Assembly: GCF_021272345.1 (NCBI RefSeq)
Contig: NZ_JAJSDQ010000001.1
Span: 1 to 64,000 of the forward strand
Length of the DNA: 64,000 nucleotides
Origin: Ornithinimicrobium sediminis
GTDB lineage: Bacteria > Actinomycetota > Actinomycetes > Actinomycetales > Dermatophilaceae
Direction of reading: 5' to 3'
Position 1 is the stretch's first letter; each line of letters opens with the position of its first letter. Of this stretch, positions 36,274 through 45,511 are shown in pieces. The position numbers and the translations under genes were made by a program. The notes under the pieces were generated by a model. That model worked only from the letters and a program-made list of their open reading frames with translations, ran no database searches and was not told where the DNA came from.

Positions 36274-36480
36274 TCAGTCGTCGAGCACGAAGGTGACCTC
36301 GAGGATCACGCTGTAGGCGGTGATCCTGCCGTCGGCGGCCTCGATCTTCTGCTCCTTGACCCAGGCACCGGACACACCTCGCAGGGTGGCGTGGGCACGC
36401 TCGACACCGTTGCGCACGGCGTCCTCGAAGCTGGTCTCGGAACGTGCGCTGATCGTCGTGATTCTGGCGATGCTGCTCAT
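36274..36480 (-). CDS. dodecin
   Basis: Protein of 68 aa, the full dodecin length. The sequence shows the beta-alpha-beta-beta pattern with SFEDAVRNGVERA in the helix and the flavin-stacking Trp in VSGAWVKEQ. Dodecins assemble into dodecamers that store flavins or buffer CoA. It starts at ATG 36480 after an AGAGAGG SD, between the MoxR ATPase and VWA genes on the same strand. Confidence 0.93.
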   Translation of the reverse strand: MSSIARITTISARSETSFEDAVRNGVERAHATLRGVSGAWVKEQKIEAADGRITAYSVILEVTFVLDD

Positions 36481-36541
36481 GCTGACCTCTCTTCCGTCTC
36501 GGGTCCCTCCACCATCGACCCCTGCCGCGGAGGTCGCAACC

Positions 36542-37951
36542 TCAGCCGTAGGTCGTCTCGCCGGCTCCGGTCGACTCCTTGCCGACCTTCCGGGCGAGGT
36601 AGAGACCCTCCAACGCGAGCTCGACGGCGCTGGCCCGCTCGCCGTCGTTGGTCGCGCCGAGGCGGTCCATCACCTGGTCGTAGATGTCAGACTCCCCGAG
36701 CACGGGCAGCCCCGCGAGCACGTCGTATGCCGTGACCTGCTCCCCGGTGGTCACGCTCGCCCCGGCCTCGAGCGCCTCGACCAGCAGGCCCAGGTCGATG
36801 CCCCGCAGACGGTGCCGCACGGTGTCGGCGGTCGCCCGGCGCAGGAGGTGGTCCAGGATCTCCCGCTCGCGGCCCTCCTCACCCGACTCGAACTCGACCT
36901 TGCCGCCGAGCACGTCGACGGCGGCCTCCAGGTCGACCACCCGCGCCACCGCGTCGGGCTCGCCCTGCGCCGTGGCGCGGTGCAGGGCCGAGGCGGCCAC
37001 GGTCTCGGCGCCGGCGATGGAGAAGCGCGCCGACACCCCGGAGCGCTGGTCGACGGCCCCGGACTCGCGCAGCGACCGGGTGAAGCGCGCGAGGATCTCG
37101 ATGAGGTGGTCCGGCACGGTCGCGACCAGGTGCGCCTCCTGCCGGATGACCGCGACCTCGGCGTCGAGCTCCACCGGGTAGTGGGTGCGGATCTCGGCTC
37201 CGAAGCGGTCCTTGAGCGGGGTGATGATGCGCCCCCGGTTGGTGTAGTCCTCCGGGTTGGCGCTGGCGACGACGAGCACGTCGAGATCCAGCCGCAGCAC
37301 GTAGCCGCGGATCTGGATGTCGCGCTCCTCCATCACGTTGAGCATCGCCACCTGGATGCGCTCGGCCAGGTCGGGCAGCTCGTTGATCGCGACGATGCCG
37401 CGGTGCGAGCGCGGGATGAGCCCGAAGTGGATCGTCTCGGGGTCGCCCAGCGAACGCCCCTCGGCGACCTTCATCGGGTCGACGTCACCGATCAGGTCGG
37501 CCACCGACGTGTCGGGGGTGGCGAGCTTCTCCGCATACCGCTCCGAGCGGTGCCGCCATGCCACCGGCAGGTGCTCACCCAGCTCCGCCGCGCGGCGCAC
37601 GGACACCGGCGTGACCGGCGCGTAGGGGTGCTCCCCCAGCTCCGAGCCCTCGATGACCGGTGTCCACTCGTCGAGCAGGCCGACCAGGGTGCGCAGCAGA
37701 CGGGTCTTGCCCTGGCCCCGCTCACCCAGGAGCACCACGTCGTGCCCCGCCAGCAGCGCCCGCTCGAGCTGCGGCACCACGGTGCCCTCGAAGCCGTGCA
37801 GGCCCGGCCACGGGTCCTGTCCCGCCGCGAGCATCGCCAGCAGGTTGCTCCTGACCTCCTGCTTCAGGCCGGTGAGCTGGTAGCCCGACGCCCGCAGCTC
37901 ACCGAGCGTGCTGATCGTGGGCGGGGCGGTGGACGACGTGGGCTGGGTCAC
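36542..37951 (-). CDS. MoxR/ChlI-like AAA+ ATPase
   Basis: Protein of 469 aa. Walker A is LLGERGQGKT near residue 75. The Walker B region is GIVAINELPDL, with Asn-Glu in place of the usual Asp-Glu. Sensor-type VVASANPEDYTNRGR and the arginine-finger segment LKDRFGAEIRTHYP follow. This is the ATPase subunit expected to work with the VWA protein encoded about 320 nt downstream, as in the BchI/BchD and MoxR/VWA pairs. The client is unknown. Confidence 0.87.
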   Translation of the reverse strand: MTQPTSSTAPPTISTLGELRASGYQLTGLKQEVRSNLLAMLAAGQDPWPGLHGFEGTVVPQLERALLAGHDVVLLGERGQGKTRLLRTLVGLLDEWTPVIEGSELGEHPYAPVTPVSVRRAAELGEHLPVAWRHRSERYAEKLATPDTSVADLIGDVDPMKVAEGRSLGDPETIHFGLIPRSHRGIVAINELPDLAERIQVAMLNVMEERDIQIRGYVLRLDLDVLVVASANPEDYTNRGRIITPLKDRFGAEIRTHYPVELDAEVAVIRQEAHLVATVPDHLIEILARFTRSLRESGAVDQRSGVSARFSIAGAETVAASALHRATAQGEPDAVARVVDLEAAVDVLGGKVEFESGEEGREREILDHLLRRATADTVRHRLRGIDLGLLVEALEAGASVTTGEQVTAYDVLAGLPVLGESDIYDQVMDRLGATNDGERASAVELALEGLYLARKVGKESTGAGETTYG

Positions 37952-38029
37952 ACTTCAACGGTAACCCTGGCACCTGCGCCGGGGCTGAGTAGGGTCCGAG
38001 GTAGAGCCGCGCGAGAGGAGACCCGGGTC

Positions 38030-38395
38030 ATGGATGCCATCGGAGCACTGAGCTGGACGTTCGTGTCGGAGAGCCCGGTCCCCGACGACGCCGCGGAGCT
38101 GCTCGTGCCGGGCGAGCAGGCGGTCGCGGCCTACCGCACGGTGCGCGACGCGGCGATCTTCACCGACCGCCGGCTCATCGTGCGGGACGCCCAGGGCATG
38201 ACCGGGCGCAAGGTGGAGATCTACTCGCTGCCCTACTCCTCGATCCACATGTGGTCCTCGGAGAACGCCCGCACCCTCGACTTCAGCGCGGAGATCGAGC
38301 TGTGGACGCGTGCCGGCACCATCAAGATCAGCGTGCGCAAGGGCATCGACGTGCGACGCCTGGACCACCTCATCGCCCGGTCCGTGCTCTCCTGA
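38030..38395 (+). CDS. PH-domain (bPH) protein
   Basis: Protein of 121 aa from ATG 38030, with GAGAGGAG upstream. A single bacterial pleckstrin-homology fold is visible: LVPGEQAVAAYRTVRDAAIFTDRRLIVRD, YSLPYSSIHMWSSE and a C-terminal helix RRLDHLIARSVL. It is cytosolic. Relatives bind no defined lipid and often act in envelope stress. It diverges from the MoxR gene over 78 nt. Confidence 0.86.
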   Translation: MDAIGALSWTFVSESPVPDDAAELLVPGEQAVAAYRTVRDAAIFTDRRLIVRDAQGMTGRKVEIYSLPYSSIHMWSSENARTLDFSAEIELWTRAGTIKISVRKGIDVRRLDHLIARSVLS

Positions 38396-38501
38396 GCCGC
38401 GTCGGTCAGGACGCGGCCGCTCAGAACGCCGCGACGACCGCGCCCTCGTAGGTCTCGTCGACGACCGCGGCCACCTACCAGGAGACAGGCATCATCCTCG
38501 G

Positions 38502-38720
38502 TCAGGACCGGACACGGCCCCGGGTGAAGTAGAGGATCGGCCCGACGTAGTTGATCGCGATGATAGCCGCCCACTTGGCCTTGCTCCCCCTGACCTCCTC
38601 GGCGGGACGCACGGCGAGGTCCGTCCACGCCGAGACCGCGAGCGCCACCTGGGTCGACGTGGCCACGATCAGGCCGGCCTTCTGCCCCTCGTCGAAGTCG
38701 TCCCACTGCATCCTGGCCAT
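38502..38720 (-). CDS. PLDc_N-like two-helix membrane protein
   Basis: Protein of 72 aa with a GGGGACGAG leader before ATG 38720. One amphipathic/hydrophobic segment (IVATSTQVALAVSAW) is followed by SKAKWAAIIAINYVGPILYF, which resembles the phospholipase D nuclease N-terminal (PLDc_N) module found as a stand-alone membrane protein. No catalytic part. It is isolated and ends about 105 nt from the PH-domain gene. Confidence 0.72.
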   Translation of the reverse strand: MARMQWDDFDEGQKAGLIVATSTQVALAVSAWTDLAVRPAEEVRGSKAKWAAIIAINYVGPILYFTRGRVRS

Positions 38721-38794
38721 CTCGTCCCCTCTCGGTGTCTCCTCCCCGCATCCTCGCGCCCGGCTCCGCCGCCGTCAACGGTGCGGACCTGGAT

Positions 38795-38828
38795 GCGGGC
38801 CTGCCCCCCGGGCGGGGGGCAGGCCCGC
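38795..38828. terminator. strong GC-rich terminator
   Basis: GCGGGCCTGCCCCC pairs with GGGGGCAGGCCCGC across a short CGGG-containing loop (14-15 bp stem), just past the stop of the secreted protease gene at 38841. Confidence 0.85.
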
Positions 38829-38840
38829 GTCGTCACAGGG

Positions 38841-39767
38841 TCAGGAGGTGGAGGCCGCCTGGTAGACCGCCTGCTCGGTGTTGCCGAAGTAGGGGCCGTA
38901 CATGACGTCCTTCTCGCCGCGGTAGCCGAAGGAGTTGACCGAGTTGAGCTGACCGCCCGTGATCCAGCCGCCGCCCGAGGAGCCGCCGGTCATGCTGCAG
39001 GGCAGGCGATGGTCGTCGGTGCCGCGGGTGTCGCGGCCGGCCGTGCCGGAGCAGCGCCACAGGCTCTGTCCGTCGTACGGGGTGGCGGCCGGGTAGCCGT
39101 AGGCGTCGAAGGCGAGGCCGTAGCCGAGGTTGAAGGCGATCGGGAAGCTGCCGACGACCTGGGTCAGGCTGGACCCACCCTGCTCGGCCATCACGGCGAA
39201 GCCCACGTCGTGGTTGATGTCGCCCTGGTCGGCCCACGGGGAGGTGGTGAGCAGCTCCTCGGCCACCCAGGTGCCGTAGGGGTCCTGCCCGTTGTCGTAG
39301 GCAGGCACGAAGGCGAAGTTGGTGGCGTAGTCGCCCGGCCCCTCGTTGAGGCAGTGTCCGGCCGTCGTGACGACGTCGCCGTTCGTGCTGCCCGTCGCCG
39401 TGCCGGAGCAGACGTAGTTGGTGCCGCCCAGGGTGAAGAACACCTTGCCGTGGCGCGGCTCGGCCGGCAGCTGCACCGCCTTGCCCGCGTTGCCGCCACC
39501 ACCGCCGCCACCCCCGCCACCGGGGCCCTTGCCGGCCGGCGGCGCCATCGGGTCGATCCTGCCGCCACGGGGGACCGCGGACTTCATCCGGGCCGGCGTC
39601 CAGTAGGCGGCCACGGCCGTCTGCTCGGCCTTGCTGGTCGCGGCGGCATGACGCTCGACGGCGTGGTCGGGCACGGCACCCCCGGCGCCGGTGGCGGGGG
39701 CCATACCGGCGGCGAGCATGAGCGCTCCCACGGCGGCGGCGACGGAGACGGGACGGGAATGACGCAT
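38841..39767 (-). CDS. secreted trypsin-like serine protease
   Basis: Protein of 308 aa. Sec signal (RHSRPVSVAAAVGALMLAAG) followed by a propeptide-like region. A run of ten glycines (about 83-92) precedes the protease domain. The catalytic residues are His138 in TTAGHC, Asp187 in INHDVGF and Ser264 in GGSSGGGW. The last is a variant of GDSGGP lacking the specificity Asp. Paired cysteines fit extracellular disulfides. The start is ATG 39767 with a GGAGG SD. The poly-Gly linker is coded by a G-rich repeat that could slip. Confidence 0.88.
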   Translation of the reverse strand: MRHSRPVSVAAAVGALMLAAGMAPATGAGGAVPDHAVERHAAATSKAEQTAVAAYWTPARMKSAVPRGGRIDPMAPPAGKGPGGGGGGGGGGNAGKAVQLPAEPRHGKVFFTLGGTNYVCSGTATGSTNGDVVTTAGHCLNEGPGDYATNFAFVPAYDNGQDPYGTWVAEELLTTSPWADQGDINHDVGFAVMAEQGGSSLTQVVGSFPIAFNLGYGLAFDAYGYPAATPYDGQSLWRCSGTAGRDTRGTDDHRLPCSMTGGSSGGGWITGGQLNSVNSFGYRGEKDVMYGPYFGNTEQAVYQAASTS

Positions 39768-39909
39768 CGGTCCTCCAGGTGACGGCACCGGCGCGGACGT
39801 GCGCCGGATCGAGTCACCTCACCGTAGGCAGCACCTCGGACGCCTGTCTCCGCGAGAATGGTCAAATCTTGGCAAGGGTTCGGTCAGCGACACCCCAAGG
39901 AGGAGCCCG

Positions 39910-40767
39910 ATGACCATCGCGGTGACCGGGGCGACGGGCCATGTCGGCGGCCGCACGGCCCGGCTGCTCAGCGCGGCGGGAGTGCCCCAGGTGCTCCTGG
40001 TCCGTGACCCCTCGCGTGCACCGGCGCTCGCCGGGGCGGAGGTGAGACGCGCGGCCTACGGCGACAGCGTGGCCTGCCGCCGTGCGCTCGAGGGGGTCGA
40101 CGTGCTCCTCATGGTCTCCGCGTCGGAGTCGGCGACCCGGCGGGAGCAGCACCTCGCGATGGTCCGTGACGCCGCTTCGTCCGGCGTGCGCCACCTCGTC
40201 TACCTGTCGTTCCTCAACGCCGCCCCGGAGGCGACCTTCACGCTGGCGCGCGACCACTGGGCGACCGAGCAGGCCGTCCGCGACAGCGGCCTGAGCGCCA
40301 CCTTCCTGCGGGACAGCTTCTACGCCGACGTCCTGCCCCTCTTCGTCGGTGACGACGGGGCCCTGCGCGGCCCGGCGGGCGACGGCCGGGTCTCGGCGGT
40401 GGCCCGGCGCGACGTCGCCGAGGTGGCGACGGCCGTGCTCCAGGACCCGCAGGCGTATGCCGGCCGCACCCTGGACCTGACCGGCCCGGAGGCGCTGAGC
40501 CTGCAGGAGGTCGCGGCGGTCCTGTCGCAGACCGCCGGACGAGAGATCCGCTACGTCGAGGAGTCCCTCGAGCAGGCGCGTGCCTCGAGGGCCCGGTGGC
40601 ATCCCGAGCCGTGGCAGCTCGACGCCTGGGTCTCGACCTACCTGGCCATCGCGGCCGGGGAGGTCGCCACCGTGAGCGACGACGTCGAGCGGGTGCTGGG
40701 GAGGGCCGCCACCCCCTTCCGCGAGGTCGTCGCCGGATGGGCGGGGCCGACGACTGCGGCCCGCTGA
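39910..40767 (+). CDS. NmrA-like NAD(P)-binding oxidoreductase
   Basis: Protein of 285 aa from ATG 39910 after AAGGAG. The Rossmann motif TGATGHVG is at residues 6-13, and VSASESATRREQH and FLRDSFYADVLPLF are typical of the NmrA/quinone oxidoreductase QOR2 branch of atypical SDRs. It lacks the YxxxK pair of classical SDRs, so it may be a redox sensor or a quinone reductase. It is monocistronic and convergent with the giant gene that follows; a duplicated GACCGAGGTGTC lies between them. Confidence 0.87.
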   Translation: MTIAVTGATGHVGGRTARLLSAAGVPQVLLVRDPSRAPALAGAEVRRAAYGDSVACRRALEGVDVLLMVSASESATRREQHLAMVRDAASSGVRHLVYLSFLNAAPEATFTLARDHWATEQAVRDSGLSATFLRDSFYADVLPLFVGDDGALRGPAGDGRVSAVARRDVAEVATAVLQDPQAYAGRTLDLTGPEALSLQEVAAVLSQTAGREIRYVEESLEQARASRARWHPEPWQLDAWVSTYLAIAAGEVATVSDDVERVLGRAATPFREVVAGWAGPTTAAR

Positions 40768-40791
40768 CCGAGGTGTCGGCCGACCGAGGTG

Positions 40792-43700
40792 TCAGAGCGG
40801 GACGTGGTCGGCGTAGACCAGCCGGTGCGCCTGCCCCTTGCCCGGCCGGTTGGGCCCCTCGTCGGGGTCGGCGTCGAAGTGCTCGTGCTCCTCCAGGAGG
40901 ACCCGCAGACGGGTGGAGGAGCCGGGGGTGGCCACCGCGACCGGTTCCGGGAGGGTCAGCTCGGCCGACCAGGTCACCCGCAGGCCCGCGAACCCCACGA
41001 GCGGGAGCCGGACGCGCTCGTGGTCGACCCACTCCAGGTCGCTGCCGCCCGCGGCCGGAGCCTCCTGCACCGTGGCGAACACCTCGCGGGAGGCCCGCAG
41101 CAGCGCGTCCGCACCGTCCAGTGCCGCCTCCGACGTCACGGACGTCATCCCCCACCTGGGGTCCGGCAGCCGGCTGAGGCCGACCGGCCCGGTCACCGTC
41201 AGCCGCACCGTCTCGTCCGTGCGCCGGCTGGCCGTCGCAGTCCGCTCCGGCAACGGCTGCACCCAGTCGGCCATCACGACCGGCGACAGGTCGTGACCCG
41301 GCAGGGAGTGCGGCTGGTAGCGCGCGAGCGCGAGCCGCACGAAGGGCCACACCGAGTCGCCGGGGTCCATCGCCACGTCGACGAACCACTGCCGCCGGCC
41401 GGGGTGGAACTCGGGCCGGTAGCCCAGCACGCTCACCGTCGGCGTGTCCTTGGCGTCGACCAGCGCGCTGCTGACGAACGGTGTCACCGGCCGCCCGGGA
41501 CGCGGGTCGACCACCTCCCCCGCGACCATGGTGAGCACGAGGTCGCCCAGGCCCACCAGCGGGGGCATCGTCGTGGTGGGAGGTATGCCGGTGAGCTGGG
41601 TCGGGTCCTTGCCCCACCGCGAGGACAGGCTGGGCGGGACGGCGTCCGAGGCGGCGAGCACCACGCCCAGCAGCTCGCCGTCACCGGAGGAGAACCACGG
41701 CCGGTCCAGCCAGACGCGAGCGCCCGAGCGGCGGGTGCGTCGCAGAGCGAACGGCTGGTCCGCCTCGGTCTGCTCCTCCCACAGCAGGAGAGGCCCCACG
41801 TCCGTGACCACCGGGGCCGCCGGGCGCGCAGAGCTGACCACCGTCAGCTCCCGCGGCGCCCCGCGCAGCGACGGGTCGTCCGGGGCGGGCAGCTCGGACG
41901 GGTCGAAGAACTCGGCGTAGCGCGTCACCCCACGTGGCGTGTACGTCACCCGCCGGTGGTGGGTGTCGGTGAAGGTCTGGAGAGCACGGTGGGACACGAC
42001 CGGCACGGTGCCGCCGTCGCCCCCGACCACGGCGTCCACGAGGTGCAGCAGGCCGTAGTGGTCGTCCGGGTGCACCGGTGAGGACAGCACCACGTCCTGG
42101 CGCTCGACGCGCTGCGGTCCCTCGGCGGCGAGGTCGTCGACCCACTCGCTCCAGCTCGCCTCCAGCACCAGCCGCTCGGTGCTCGGCCCGTGCACGTCCA
42201 CCACCCCGGCCAGGGCCGCGACCGTGAGCCCCGGTGGGCGCAGCAGCACCCTCAGGGCCGCCAGCTCCGGTGGGCGCACCGGCTGCCGCACGGCATGCAC
42301 CAGCCGGAGGTCGTGCGAGGGGGTGAGCCACCAGAACCACCCGTTGGCGGCGGCCCGCGCCAGCAGCGCCCGGGCCAGTCCGTCCGCCTCGTCGCCGCCG
42401 GGCGCCGAGGCCACGTGCGAGCGCCACAGCCCCAGCACCTGCAGCCGCTCCTCGTCGAGGGCCGACGACATCGCGACCCGCACCTCCTCCCCCGCCGGCA
42501 GCGACACCCGCACGAGGTTGCCCTCACGTCGCGCGCCGAGCTGCTCCCCCGGCTCCAGCACCAGCCGCAGCGGCTCCCGGCCGGGCCAGCCTCCGGCATA
42601 CGGCAGCACCACCGTCTGGAGCACCCGGGGCTCGGGCAGAGTGTGCCCGGCACCGGCGTCGTAGAACACCAGCGACGCCCCGTGCGCCAGCGGGTCCGGC
42701 AGGTAGGGAAGCACGAGCCGGTCGGTGTCGTGGACGACGTACTGTCCCTCGCCCAGAGGCGTGTCCCGCCGGGTGGTGACCTGCTCGAGCGTCACCTGAG
42801 CGTCCGGGTCGGCGCCGGGGCGGGTGTGCAGCGCGATCCCGTCCTGGTGCACGGTGGCGGTGGGGTCGGCCAGGTCCTGGACCCACTCGTCGAGCAGGGT
42901 GCCGCGCTCCTTGAGTGCGGTGGCCAGCAGCTGGTCGTGCACCGCCGGGTCGCTCGAGCCGATGGCGGCGTCGAACTCACCGTGCTGCTCGGCCTCCAGC
43001 TGGGTGCCCTTGGGCGGGGCCACGTGCCGCTGGGTGCTCTGGTCGTCACGCACGACGAGCCGCTGCAGGCTCTCGCCAGGGCCCAGCGGGTGCCGTGCCA
43101 CGAGGGTCGGCGGCGGCACCGGGTGCCACCGCAGGAACGGGCGGGGGGTCGTGACGACCGGGACGGCCAGGGGCCGGGGAGCCACGGGCGGCACCCCCAC
43201 GCCGGGGACCCGGGGCGAGCCGGGCCGCCGCACGATCGGGTCCCGCGTGTCGTCCAGCCCCGCGAAGACCGAGGGGTCGACCTCGAGATGGGCCCGCACC
43301 CGCCAGGTGTCATGGGTGCGGGCCAGCCGTCCCAGCGCGACGGTGACCCCGCGCCGCAGCGCGGCATCCTCGCCGGACAGCTCGGTGCTGACCCGCTCGG
43401 TGGCGCGGCGCAGCAGGACGGAGTCCACCTCCTCAACCCCCGTGACCGCCTCCTGCGGCAGCCGGACCTCCTGGGGCGGCCGGGCCTCGCGGGCCATCCG
43501 CCCCTGCGCCCCGGACAGGTCCTCGGCGGTGCGGGCCAGCAGGTCGAGAAGCCCGGTGTCCTCCGGGCCGGGCCCACCGGGAAGCCTCTCCAGCACGTCC
43601 TCACGCACGACGCCGAGCAGCCCGGACCGGTCCCGCTCGGCGAACGTGCGGCGCAGCAGCTCCAGCTGGTCCTCGGCGGCGGCGAGCGCCTGGCCCCCGG

Positions 43701-45510
43701 CCCCTCCCGCGGCCGGGCGGGGCACCGAGTTGCCGGCCAGGTCGACGCCACGCACACGGAAGGAGTAGCGACGTCCGTAGCGCAGCCACGGCAGGGTGCC
43801 CGGCTCCACCCGGGTCGTGGTGTGGACGTGGCCGGCCGGTGGGTCCGGCGGCTCGTCGAGCACCAGCTCCTCACCGGCAGGACCGTTGACGCCGTCACCG
43901 TGCACGACGACCTTGCCCGGCCGGGGGGCGGACAGGCTCCACCCGTCCCACCCGACGAAGACCTCGTGCAGGTAGTAGGGGTTGCCCTCCCCCGGGACCT
44001 TCGTCAGGCCGGTAAGCTGCAGGAAGCCGGTGTCCGGGGTGTCCTCGAGCACCGGCCTGCCGCCGGCGGTGACGTCGACCCGGCGTGCGTGCACGGAGTG
44101 CCATGTCGTGCTCTCGTCGTCCCAGACCTCCAGCCGTATGCCGCGCACCAGGTCGTCGTAGGACAGGTCCGGTCCGGCAGCGGTGCCGTCGTCGTCGGCC
44201 GCGGTGAGCGTCTCGGCGCGCTGCACCTGCGCCAGCAGCGCGGCGTCGCGACCGGTCCGCGCGATGGAGAAGCCGGTCGCGCGCAGCGACGCCGGCGCGG
44301 CCGTGACCGGGTCACCGTTGAGCTCGGTGGCCAGCGCCCTGGGCAGGTCGCGCACATGCTGCTCCAGCTTGAGCGCGGACGCGTCGGGGTCCAGGTCCAG
44401 CACCGTGTAGGTGTCGGGGTCCCCCAGCGGCATCGCTCCCCCGGCCCAGGCGTCGGAGGACACGGCACGGAAGTGCCCGCGGGACGACTCGCACCACGTG
44501 CGCGGTGGAGCCAGCCGCACGACGTCCGCGCCCTCGGCGGGGCTGAAGCGGGCCGAGACCCAGGAGGCACCCGCCAGCAGCTGCCGGTCGTCGGGGTCGT
44601 CGACCGCCACGTCGACGACGAGCCCCAGGGCGCGCAGCAGGACGGGGGTGCTGCCCAGGGACCCGGCACGCTCGTGGAAGTCCTGCTCGGGGACCTCGGG
44701 GCGGGGGTGCACCGCCTCGGGGTCGGGCCGGTCGAGGTAGGCCGGCTCCTCACGCTGGTAGAACCGGCGTGCCGCGTGGACGTCCCGCAGCGCCACGAGC
44801 ACCGGGTCGTCGAGCGAGGTCTCCTCGAGCAGGGAGTCCAGGTAGTCCGTGAACCTCCGGTCGCCGTCGGTGTCCCGCAGCAGCACCTCCACGGCCGAGG
44901 TCCACGCCGTCGGCTCGGACGGGTAGCCCCCGTCGCGCAGCCCCCGCTGGCCGAGCGTGGCGGCCACCTCCGCCAGCCTGCGCCGGTAGACCTCGGCGTC
45001 ACGCTCGGCCCGCGCGCCTGCCTGGCCCAGGAGCTCGCGCACCGCCGTCTGCAGCTCGCCGAAGGGCTGCAGCACCGCCTCGACGAGCGGGTTGCCCAGC
45101 ACGGGCGGCGGGGCCAGGGGTGAGACCAGGGTGGAGCCCAGGTGCAGGTCGAGCGCGTGCCCGTCCATCGCATGGGCGGGGAAGGTCCGCCACGGCTCGT
45201 CGGTCACGTGCGGTGTCGGGAAGCCGACCACCGGGGTGTCCTCGGGGAAGACGGCGGACCAGTCGTCCTGGTCGGGAGCGGGCTCGGACACGACGCGCAC
45301 CGGGATGCCGCCCGGCGCAGTGTCGGTGACCAGGTCCAGCGTGCCCGCGAGCAGCGTCGTGACCCAGGACGCGGTGTCCGGGAAGTCGCCCAGCACGGAC
45401 GGCGCCGCGTCCGGGGTGAGCCGGTGGGTGAAGAACACCGAGAGGTGGAACGGCGCGTCCGGTGCCAGGGAGTGCGGCAGCGCGGTGGCGAGGAGGCGGG
45501 TCGTGGTCAT
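40792..45510 (-). CDS. giant protein of unknown family, 1572 aa
   Basis: I do not recognise this protein. It has no signal peptide, lipobox or transmembrane helix. Composition is acidic and beta-rich with many Trp/Tyr. Near residue 588 a short fibronectin-like strand, RYSFRVRGVDLAGNS, is visible. Around 1080-1110 the stretch GWFWWLTPSHDLRLVHAVRQ stands out, and Glu/Arg helices lie at about 600-720. No nucleotide-binding, protease or nuclease motif was found. It starts at ATG 45510, 1 nt after the stop of the 1205-aa gene, so the two are surely co-translated. Codon use is like the neighbours. It may be a structural or surface-assembly component. Confidence 0.85.
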   Translation of the reverse strand: MTTTRLLATALPHSLAPDAPFHLSVFFTHRLTPDAAPSVLGDFPDTASWVTTLLAGTLDLVTDTAPGGIPVRVVSEPAPDQDDWSAVFPEDTPVVGFPTPHVTDEPWRTFPAHAMDGHALDLHLGSTLVSPLAPPPVLGNPLVEAVLQPFGELQTAVRELLGQAGARAERDAEVYRRRLAEVAATLGQRGLRDGGYPSEPTAWTSAVEVLLRDTDGDRRFTDYLDSLLEETSLDDPVLVALRDVHAARRFYQREEPAYLDRPDPEAVHPRPEVPEQDFHERAGSLGSTPVLLRALGLVVDVAVDDPDDRQLLAGASWVSARFSPAEGADVVRLAPPRTWCESSRGHFRAVSSDAWAGGAMPLGDPDTYTVLDLDPDASALKLEQHVRDLPRALATELNGDPVTAAPASLRATGFSIARTGRDAALLAQVQRAETLTAADDDGTAAGPDLSYDDLVRGIRLEVWDDESTTWHSVHARRVDVTAGGRPVLEDTPDTGFLQLTGLTKVPGEGNPYYLHEVFVGWDGWSLSAPRPGKVVVHGDGVNGPAGEELVLDEPPDPPAGHVHTTTRVEPGTLPWLRYGRRYSFRVRGVDLAGNSVPRPAAGGAGGQALAAAEDQLELLRRTFAERDRSGLLGVVREDVLERLPGGPGPEDTGLLDLLARTAEDLSGAQGRMAREARPPQEVRLPQEAVTGVEEVDSVLLRRATERVSTELSGEDAALRRGVTVALGRLARTHDTWRVRAHLEVDPSVFAGLDDTRDPIVRRPGSPRVPGVGVPPVAPRPLAVPVVTTPRPFLRWHPVPPPTLVARHPLGPGESLQRLVVRDDQSTQRHVAPPKGTQLEAEQHGEFDAAIGSSDPAVHDQLLATALKERGTLLDEWVQDLADPTATVHQDGIALHTRPGADPDAQVTLEQVTTRRDTPLGEGQYVVHDTDRLVLPYLPDPLAHGASLVFYDAGAGHTLPEPRVLQTVVLPYAGGWPGREPLRLVLEPGEQLGARREGNLVRVSLPAGEEVRVAMSSALDEERLQVLGLWRSHVASAPGGDEADGLARALLARAAANGWFWWLTPSHDLRLVHAVRQPVRPPELAALRVLLRPPGLTVAALAGVVDVHGPSTERLVLEASWSEWVDDLAAEGPQRVERQDVVLSSPVHPDDHYGLLHLVDAVVGGDGGTVPVVSHRALQTFTDTHHRRVTYTPRGVTRYAEFFDPSELPAPDDPSLRGAPRELTVVSSARPAAPVVTDVGPLLLWEEQTEADQPFALRRTRRSGARVWLDRPWFSSGDGELLGVVLAASDAVPPSLSSRWGKDPTQLTGIPPTTTMPPLVGLGDLVLTMVAGEVVDPRPGRPVTPFVSSALVDAKDTPTVSVLGYRPEFHPGRRQWFVDVAMDPGDSVWPFVRLALARYQPHSLPGHDLSPVVMADWVQPLPERTATASRRTDETVRLTVTGPVGLSRLPDPRWGMTSVTSEAALDGADALLRASREVFATVQEAPAAGGSDLEWVDHERVRLPLVGFAGLRVTWSAELTLPEPVAVATPGSSTRLRVLLEEHEHFDADPDEGPNRPGKGQAHRLVYADHVPL

Positions 45511-45511
45511 C

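Noticed and set aside
40765-40795. Duplicated GACCGAGGTGTC between convergent genes
   Set aside because: Only two copies, no symmetry or hairpin; likely a small tandem duplication.
42190-45123. 977-codon plus-strand frame opposite the giant gene
   Set aside because: Composition is His/Gln/Val/Gly shadow type; the minus frame has the better start, SD and natural residue balance.
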